From: Siphonodentalium dalli
Taxonomy: Eukaryota; Mollusca; Scaphopoda; Gadilida; Siphonodentaliidae
Direction of reading: 5' to 3'
DNA: 64,000 nucleotides
Assembly: GCA_032622095.1 (NCBI GenBank)
Contig: CP136069.1
Location: 128,009,123-128,073,122, forward strand
The stretch's first letter is position 1. Each line of letters opens with the position of its first letter. The position numbers and the translations under genes were made by a program. Below, one piece after another: positions 57,026 through 64,000 of this stretch. Under the pieces are notes generated by a model. That model made no database searches. It was not told where the DNA came from and saw nothing but the letters and a program-made list of their open reading frames with translations.

Positions 57026-60000
57026 TAATATCAACTTATGTGCTAATAATTAAAATATGGATTTTATAAGCGTATGTGCACCTATTTACACACCGTTTTC
57101 ACAATGTCAGCAGATGAAACATCTGCAAAACGTTTATTCGCAACACCGGCGTCAATGCTATGCGAGTATGTGGAAGTCGTTTGGCTGTCAAATTAATAAC
57201 TTCATCTTCGGACATATGCATGTCCGTGTGTTAAGCTGTACCTTTGGGGCGTCTGCAGATCTGAGCGGTAAACTTTGCAAAATGTTGACCGGAAATGTTT
57301 CGTGGGAGGTAAACATTGCGAAATGAACAATAGAATGCAATGGGGAACGCATTGCCTTAATGTGAGGTATAAGATAAAGTAAAACATAAATTTCACCAAG
57401 ATAGGAACATCTAACTGAGAGGTTTCAACATTGTGATAACATTCCTTAGAATAGTTTTTCCTTTTGTCCCTCAATTCACTGGGTGTAATTGAAATGCTCA
57501 CTGCAAATTATGAAAGATATAAGTGTCTCATCTACGGGTTATCCCTGCAATAATGGCTGATACCACAAGTTATCTACTCTTTATAGTAGGTCGGAAGTGC
57601 ACACCAGAAGGCCCCGTTGATAAACTTCGCATGCTGATTAATACTGACAGATTATGACAGATTGAACATTTTTTGCACGAGTGAAGTTTGTTCATAAAAT
57701 TAACAGGTGAAACCGGATCACACCATTGAACGACATACTGCCCGGTCAGCGTTTTTTAAATGATACACATTTTATTGATATGTTGTTGACTACAGGAAAT
57801 TATGTTGTTGACTACAGGAAATTTGTAGCACTGTTCGCTCGATGAATATTCGATTATCGCGGAAGTCCACAAAATGTGGGTGAGATGTCGCCAGCTGTAG
57901 CGGACATATCGAGTCATCAAGGGAGATAATCCCTACATGGAGTTTGGCGATCCGCCTAAAATAAATACATAACTTATCCGAACAAACCTTGGTATTTCAA
58001 TAACAGAACATATTCCCAACCATAAATTCGATGTAACTGGAATTTCCTCTCTCAAACAGTATAAAATATATTATATATATATATAATTTAATTATATTTT
58101 TCGAACATTAGTATGTCAGCACCTAAACAAATTCCAACATCTTCAAACCGGACATCACTGATTAAGAAAAACAAACACACATTTTTAATCAGGAAGTCAT
58201 TGTGGATTCCAACAAAGTCAACCGATCGCGACCAAGGTGAATATAATTACTTTTGGATCAACGACAGGACATACCTCTATAATATACCGTTCTCCAAATG
58301 CTCCCACACCCGAAGACGCCATCCGTAAACATGTACAGTGAGATAACTCATCAACGCCCTCAACTTCTCATAAAGCCATATCCCGTAAATGAACGTAAAG
58401 CACATAAACTAGTTTACATCAACGCGTAGGTTGTAAGTCTAACGGCAACACTTCCAATTGGGGAAACTATCGTGTTTCTAAATAGTTACATATATATATA
58501 TAGGGCCACCTACTGGCCTACTGCCAAGAAAATGTTTTCTTTCAATTCAGAAATGTGATAGCAGTGAACATACAGTGGTCGAATTCAATGCAACTTACCC
58601 CAGTTGATGGACCTCAAATTATATTTAGTTTTTGAGGACACCTCTACTCATAAATTCAAGGTTGTGGTCTCTTTTTTAGAGTTGTGCATATCATGTTGTT
58701 TTAAAGTTATTATTAAGTTGTGGATCCCATACACCTAATAATATTCGCTTTTGAATTTTTCGCGGTATCGAAATATGTCGATAAATACTTATTAACTACC
58801 TTTCTACGAGCTCTATATGTCGCAGGAAGACGTATTGAGGTAATGCAAAATGCAACTTTGAACAGGATGTTTGGATTCCAAAAATACCCCCCAGACATTT
58901 GCACGGCGTGGAACAGAAAAGAGCGTTCCTGGTTAGTCTATTCCCGATATGGTAGATATAAAGAGCATTTATTTCACTTATATGCGAAAAACTGAACAAA
59001 GTCCTTGTCCATGGCATGTGTGTTCATCACAGCATAATAATGAAGCCGGTAGCAAAGTATTAATTCACCTCCAAGTCCATATATACTTCACGCTAAATGT
59101 TTGTTGCTGTGTGAGGTTTGCAATATTGACGAGGATTGGTGGGAGAATCCCCTGTTATTACGGATGCATTGGTAATTTGTGATGCAGTTACATGCACAGG
59201 CTCCCGCAATCATGATAAAGTTACCCACGTTGGGGGAAAGTGTAACACAAATTCCCATCTTAAAGGTACTCAATCCGATTCGATGGTCACCATATAATCA
59301 GATTCCAACAATATCAAATTTGTTTTGAAATGCCGCTTCAGTTATCAGAATCGATTGATTGCCCATAACTAATGCTAACCGCAGTCAACTATAGTATAAA
59401 ATTGCCCAAAACGTGTTATTTATCAACATCTTGTTCAACGAAATATGGCCCGATTTTCGAATTAAGCCATTTGATTTTAGAGTTATCCATCTTCATCCGC
59501 AACTTGGCCCGAGACAGTCGGTTTGACGACTTTTTACCAGGCCACAAATAAGTACACATCTCCAGAAATAACAAATTTAAAAAATCGATATATGATCACT
59601 CTAAGCTTTGATGGGTGGGTTCCTCGACTCGAATCAAATATTTTTACCCCCCCCCCCCGAAGCGAAAGTAATGGTAATTTTGGAGCGTTAATTCGGATTA
59701 TGCATCTTTAATCAAATCTACAGAATGAATTTTAAAGTGACTAAGGGTTCAGTTGGGGTAAATATAATCTTCAGGTTAGTCAAGTGATCGTCCTCATTGA
59801 CCGTGAATTTTTAAATATTTGTAACGAAGGCGGTCATTCCAACACAACATATACATGTAGAATGTAAAACATGGACTTTGAATATCCTGCGTAACTCTAT
59901 CACAATGTGTAGAACATGGTTAACTTTATCACAGAACACCGATGAGAGTGACCAATTGAACGTCACTACGTCCCTGATTTCACAGGCAGATGGCACATAT

Positions 60001-60811
60001 ACTGTTACAGTCCCATCGCATGCTATTGAATATAACTTGGGCCAGTGGTGGATTCAATAAACCCGATATATATTCACCATAAGGTCGAATTTCACGTCAT
60101 TAGTTAATGCGTATCGCAGCACCCGGGGGGCAGTTCAGAAGAAATCCCTAATGAGATATCAATTCATCGCGTTTTCAGGCTAAATGAACAAAACGACCTT
60201 TGCTCTAGGCAGCTAACTCTTAATAATGGATAGGTTTTCATATCACCCATGGGACACCCATATACAGCACCACATAGTTGCATTTAAGGTTTCGCAGACT
60301 GTCGGTGATATGATAACCAGACGATTGTCAACTGGATAATAACGAATCAGAGAACACCCACATGACCATTCGCACGCTAATGTATGTGCCAAATGTAACA
60401 TAAAAGCCATGTGCCCAAGGGGGTTGGACTGAGGAACTATCTACCGTTGGTCATCTGGAACCAGATTTGGCGATAAACGCGTATCTTAGCTGATGGAACG
60501 CGATGTAATAGTTTGTTCCCCAGTGCTGCCGGTGGTCATTCGATATGTGATTGTAAATTAATAAATGGTCCCCATATCTTCTATCATGGCACAAAGTGAG
60601 GACAATTATTAAGCGGACATGACTCATTTGGCTATCGAAATGATGTCTACACACTGAGGCCGACGGGGTCATTGTTACAAGGCATCGATGACATGGGTAA
60701 CCAACTTTTCACACGCGATCGAATTAGTACATGTAGACTTTCAAATTCCATCGTTGTGTAACGCAATATATGGCGTTATCGCGTTCGCAACTTATTTATT
60801 AAGTTACATGA
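57026..60811. other. AT-rich intronic DNA, mostly unassigned
   Basis: Contains an AAAGAGCGTT repeat at 58908-58990 and a short tandem TGTTGTTGACTACAGGAAAT near 57780. Several frames of 60-99 codons lack domains or splice context. Confidence 0.4.
58908..58990 (+). repeat. AAAGAGCGTT repeat, copy 3 of 3
   Basis: GTGGAACAGAAAAGAGCGTT, CTATTCCCGATATGGTAG and ATAAAGAGCATTTATTTCAC match the copies at 11.1 and 31.2 kb in order and orientation. Confidence 0.6.
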
Positions 60812-60975
60812 ATATAACTCGAGCCATTTCGTGGCATTGGTTGCAAAACCTTAGGTATATAAATAATAAATTAATATTTAATGTTTTTCTTCCCTTATGT
60901 AATATTACATAAGGGAATTTATTATTTATATACCTAAGGTTTTCAACCAATGCCACGAAATGGCTCGAGTTATAT
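60812..60975. repeat. 164-bp hairpin with inner palindrome
   Basis: The left arm (from ATATAACTCGAGCCATTTCG) and right arm (ending GAAATGGCTCGAGTTATAT) are complementary over about 60 bp with one or two differences. A perfect inner palindrome (CCCTTATGTAA / TTACATAAGGG) sits at the tip. It lies 264 bp downstream (gene sense) of the receptor's hormone-domain exon, inside the large intron. Confidence 0.92.
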
Positions 60976-61238
60976 AAGCTGTTTTTCATTGATCTCAAAA
61001 ATATGATTAACCGAACTACAGTTGGCCCGTGGACATGAATATACCAGCTGGCTACGAATGTGATCGACCTTAAAAAACTTGCTACACTTGTTACCGATTG
61101 GAGAAGCGTGCTACGAATGTGATCGCTGGCTTTGACCATTGGTTATATTGAGTGAATTTTCGCCGTGGTATGATTGATATACCATATCATGACCCAGACA
61201 AAAAAACGTCACACATGTGTGCAAAATGTTGTACTCAC

Positions 61239-61333
61239 GTGATCAACACATGGCTTGTAATTGGTCCACGGCTGTCCTGACTCAGGATGTTCGTACCATC
61301 TTCCATCTGGCAAGCATGTCTTCTGTGCGAAGT
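61239..61333 (-). CDS. Class B GPCR, hormone-receptor domain exon
   Basis: A 95-bp internal exon, read from 61333 to 61239, with acceptor GGTGTCTGTTGACAG and donor GTGAGT. Two bases complete a codon, then 31 codons include T-C-L-P-D-G-R-W-Y-E-H-P-E-S-G then W-T-N-Y-K-P-C-V-D-H. The C-x3-G-x-W ... W-x-N-Y-x-x-C spacing is the second half of the extracellular hormone-binding domain, and H-P-E-S before W-x-N-Y is especially like calcitonin/CGRP/DH31 receptors. Exit phase 0 fits the TM1 exon 47.6 kb away. The first half of the domain and the signal peptide are expected at higher coordinates, with an incoming phase-1 intron. Confidence 0.9.
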
Positions 61334-61517
61334 CTGTCAACAGACACCAATGTTACTTCACACATATATGTTTTGTAAATTATTATGAAACTTAATATAT
61401 AAATATAGATACATGTACATATAACATGTACATGGGTAAATGAAACTTCCATCTATATATATTATAATAGTTACAGCACAAAATGCGTATCTGAATAAAA
61501 TTGTACATTCGATGGTT

Positions 61518-61585
61518 CTGTTAAAATGTACTGATATATGATTATAAGGAATGATCTAATCCCATTGTCGTCTTCTGATACAGTT
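61518..61585 (+). repeat. Direct repeat of 63075-63190, left copy
   Basis: GTTCTGTTAAAATGTACTGA plus TATATGATTATAAGGAATGA and later AATCCCATTGTC.TCTTCT.ATACA recur at 63075-63190. The repeat resumes past the C-tract element at about 62230 (TTTTACCGTATC) and at 63217. Confidence 0.8.
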
Positions 61586-61588
61586 TTT

Positions 61589-62213
61589 TATACCCCCCCC
61601 CCCCCCCGCAACGAAGTTGTGGGGGGGGGGTATACTGGAATCAGCTTGGCCGTCCGTCGTCCGTCGTCCGTCCGTCCGTCGTCCGTGGACACAAATTTGT
61701 CCGGAGTATTTCTCAGTCGTTTTTTTTTTCAATTTACGTGAAACTTGGAACAGGCATCAACCACCATGGGAACCTGTGCACCTGCGATTATGACGCCTGT
61801 CGGACATTTTTTTTGGTGGAGTTATCCCACTTTTTCGATTTTTCGCAACATGTATAATTTTGTCAGAGCTTTTATTCCTACATTTTTAAGTAAATTTTTT
61901 TAAATCTTGGCACTGATATTTAGTACCATGGGAACCTGTGCACCTGCGATTATGATGTCTGTCTGATTTTTGTTTGTGGAGTTATTCCCCCTTTTCGACT
62001 TAGAACATTTTCGCAACATGCATAATTTTGTCCAAGCTTTTATTCCTACATTTTTCGGTCAATATGTTTAAGATTAGGGTCAGGGTTGTGCACCTGCAAT
62101 GGGAACTGTTATTTTATTATTTTAACTAAATGTTACTGACATGTGAAACATCTTAGTATTTTAAAAACACGGGGGTATCCTTAGTCCCATTGGGACAGTC
62201 ACACCTCTAGTTC
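61589..62213. mobile_element. TATACCCCCC hairpin element
   Basis: Begins with TATACCCCCC...CGCAAC, a loop, and GTTGTGGGGGGGGGTATA (61589-61634), then CCGTCCGTCGTCCGTC runs and two diverged copies of ACCATGGGAACCTGTGCACC plus TGCGATTATGA. It ends near GGGGGTATCC and CACACCTCTAGTT. Elements of this form are frequent in marine invertebrates. A paralogous sequence at 63075-63240 lacks it, giving an approximate empty site. Confidence 0.7.
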
Positions 62214-64000
62214 TTCTGGTTCTATATATTTGTTTTACCGTATCGTCTTCACTTTAAAGTGATGTGAAGCACACCTGTAGGGTAATCGAATAGCAATGGA
62301 GAATAATCTTGCTCAAAGTAGTTATTTTTTCGAATATTAATCCAAATTGTTAAAACACATTGTCATTCTTATATATTAATTAACTGCAATGGCTCTTGTG
62401 GGAGAAATCATATGCGTTATTTTATCGGCGATAGTTGCGTCCTGAATCGAGAAGTAAATATTTACAATTGAACGTAGTTCAGATGATGTTTTCTACGGAG
62501 TGGTAGGGTCGATTTCTTTCAGATTTTCGGCGATGTTAGTAGAATGATACACTCCACCAGTTGGCATAGGGCCTGGATTCTAACTTATCAGTTTCGCGCT
62601 CCCGAACAAGTCAATAACATGTCTTTAAAAGATGTACATCAATTGAGATGTGAAATGCGTTTTAGCTGTCGTTTTCAACCACACCGGCGTCGCGTTCCTG
62701 CAAAGGTTTACTATATATCGGCTACCTCAGATACGGCAAAACATTTCACAAATTAACAACAATTTCAATTCAATATATTGATATACTCGCCGTCATTTTG
62801 ACATATAGAGTGAAAAATACACAATGTTAAATTTCAAGTATTCACACAATTAGCGCCCGTAAGAATCAGTACAAATCATCATAGAATTTACACGAATGTT
62901 TCCAGTGTTAAACAAGCAAAAACAGCAGCTTCCATCGCATATAAAAGCGAGGTCACTTCAAGCCGATCATGTGCATGTGCTCGCTGCGTGTTGTAATTGG
63001 GAGACTTTGTTGGAATTTGAACAATATATTACTTACAATAGTGTTGGTGGTTTTGAAAAGTTGATCATGGTATTAATGTTCTGTTAAAATGTACTGATAT
63101 ATGATTATAAGGAATGACTGGAATGTCGATTGGGGACATTGTGTGTGCGTGTGAATCCCATTGTCATCTTCTAATACACTTTTGTTTTTCTTCTTTTTAT
63201 AGTTTTTCTATTTCTTTTACCGTATCAGGAAGGAACTAACAGAAGGTGTTTTTTCTTGCATGCACCCGTCTTGTATGTGATATAAATCTTTAAAATTATG
63301 ATTATTTTGTGTATTCATCGACATATATTATCTCATGTTTATTATAAAATTAGAGCAATTACTAAGCTAATTATAGTTTGGTGCATGAATATTATATGTC
63401 GCTCTAAGAGAAAAAATAACTACCATGCATGCTGTCGTGAACACACGTATTAATTACTATGATTTACAGAAATAGAACAGACGTAGCATTCCACTGCAAT
63501 AATGAGCTCTTGTTGTGCTATTGTACTGGGAAATTAAGGGGTGATTCCAATAAGACATATCTCAACGAATGTTATAATGCCATACGGTACACTAGACAGA
63601 TGCCACTGCCGGGATAGAGGGCACTCGAGTGATCTGAAGAATGCATAGTCACGGCATGGAGAAATCGTACACTACCGATAATACCCGTTAATTGTCCGGA
63701 AAAAAACAAAGGTATACTCACAACTCTGGCCGTGTTATTGACGGACTTCGTGCTTGAAGATACTACAGTTTGTTCAGTCGATAGCACCTGGTTATCGACT
63801 CATGAATGCGACAACGGGTTTTGTGTGGCATCTTCTCAAGCAATACATCAATCTAGCAACTTTGAAGATATACGCACAGTTCCAGGTATACATGTGCGCA
63901 ACATTTTGAAAATAATATATGGTATCCTATCATACCATATCATACCATATTATAATAGCTTTGTGGAAGTGAAATTTTTTTTATAACCCACAAATGCATC
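62214..64000. other. Intronic DNA upstream of the hormone-domain exon
   Basis: No convincing further receptor exon. A 66-bp segment at 63722-63787 (minus) has an AG acceptor and a good GTGAGT donor, but its phase does not fit the next exon. The direct repeat at 63075-63190 lies here. Short frames elsewhere are unrecognised. Confidence 0.35.

Noticed and set aside
56585-57034. 149-codon minus-strand frame with repeated F-K-T-x-V-C-L-F-P-L-V
   Set aside because: It is the 33-bp minisatellite read in a frame that stays open because the period is a multiple of three.
63722-63787. Possible extra receptor exon (minus) with AACCAG acceptor and GTGAGT donor, phase 0/0
   Set aside because: The hormone-domain exon needs an incoming phase-1 intron, and the phase-1 frame here has a stop. 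The residues show no hormone-domain cysteines.

Overview
This is invertebrate nuclear DNA: AT-rich, intron-like, free of operons or bacterial signals, and packed with decayed transposons. The repeat mix points to a marine invertebrate, perhaps a lophotrochozoan such as a mollusc or brachiopod: Penelope-like, DIRS, Ty3/gypsy and L2-type retroelements, hAT and TTAA-type MITEs, GGACGGACGG-tailed repeats and 'tatacccccc' hairpin elements. The species cannot be fixed from the sequence alone.

Host gene. One host gene is visible, on the minus strand, and it spans nearly the whole window. It is a class B (secretin-family) G-protein-coupled receptor, and its hormone-binding domain most resembles the calcitonin/CGRP/DH31 receptors. 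Five exons read from right to left: the hormone-receptor domain (61239-61333), TM1 (13540-13631), a tentative TM2/ECL1 exon (4968-5067), TM3 (3712-3865) and TM4 (2094-2160). Splice phases agree across the chain (1/0, 0/2, 2/0, 0/1, 1/2). The signal peptide, the first half of the hormone domain and TM5 to the C-terminus must lie outside the window or were not found. Most of the window is the roughly 47.6-kb intron between the hormone-domain and TM1 exons.

Transposon layout. 0-13 kb: a Harbinger-like fragment, tandem repeats, several palindromic MITEs, a LINE tail. 14-21 kb: a Penelope-like fragment, an inverted pair of TTAA-flanked MITEs and two LINE 3' ends. 22-24 kb: an intact hAT MITE with a perfect 8-bp target duplication. 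27.7-32.6 kb: a broken minus-strand Ty3/gypsy element (RT, RNase H, integrase) with later insertions. 34.5-51.8 kb: a plus-strand DIRS-type element (gag, RT, RNase H, tyrosine recombinase) with inverted copies of a terminal sequence at both sides; its gag is interrupted by hAT and other DNA, and its recombinase is split by a 9.35-kb CACT...AGTG element. 52-64 kb: tandem repeats, another palindromic MITE, a 164-bp hairpin, a C-tract hairpin element and the receptor's hormone-domain exon.

Most interesting pattern. At least six apparently unrelated elements carry short palindromes inside or next to their terminal inverted repeats. One of these, a double-hairpin cassette, sits inside two different classes of MITE.
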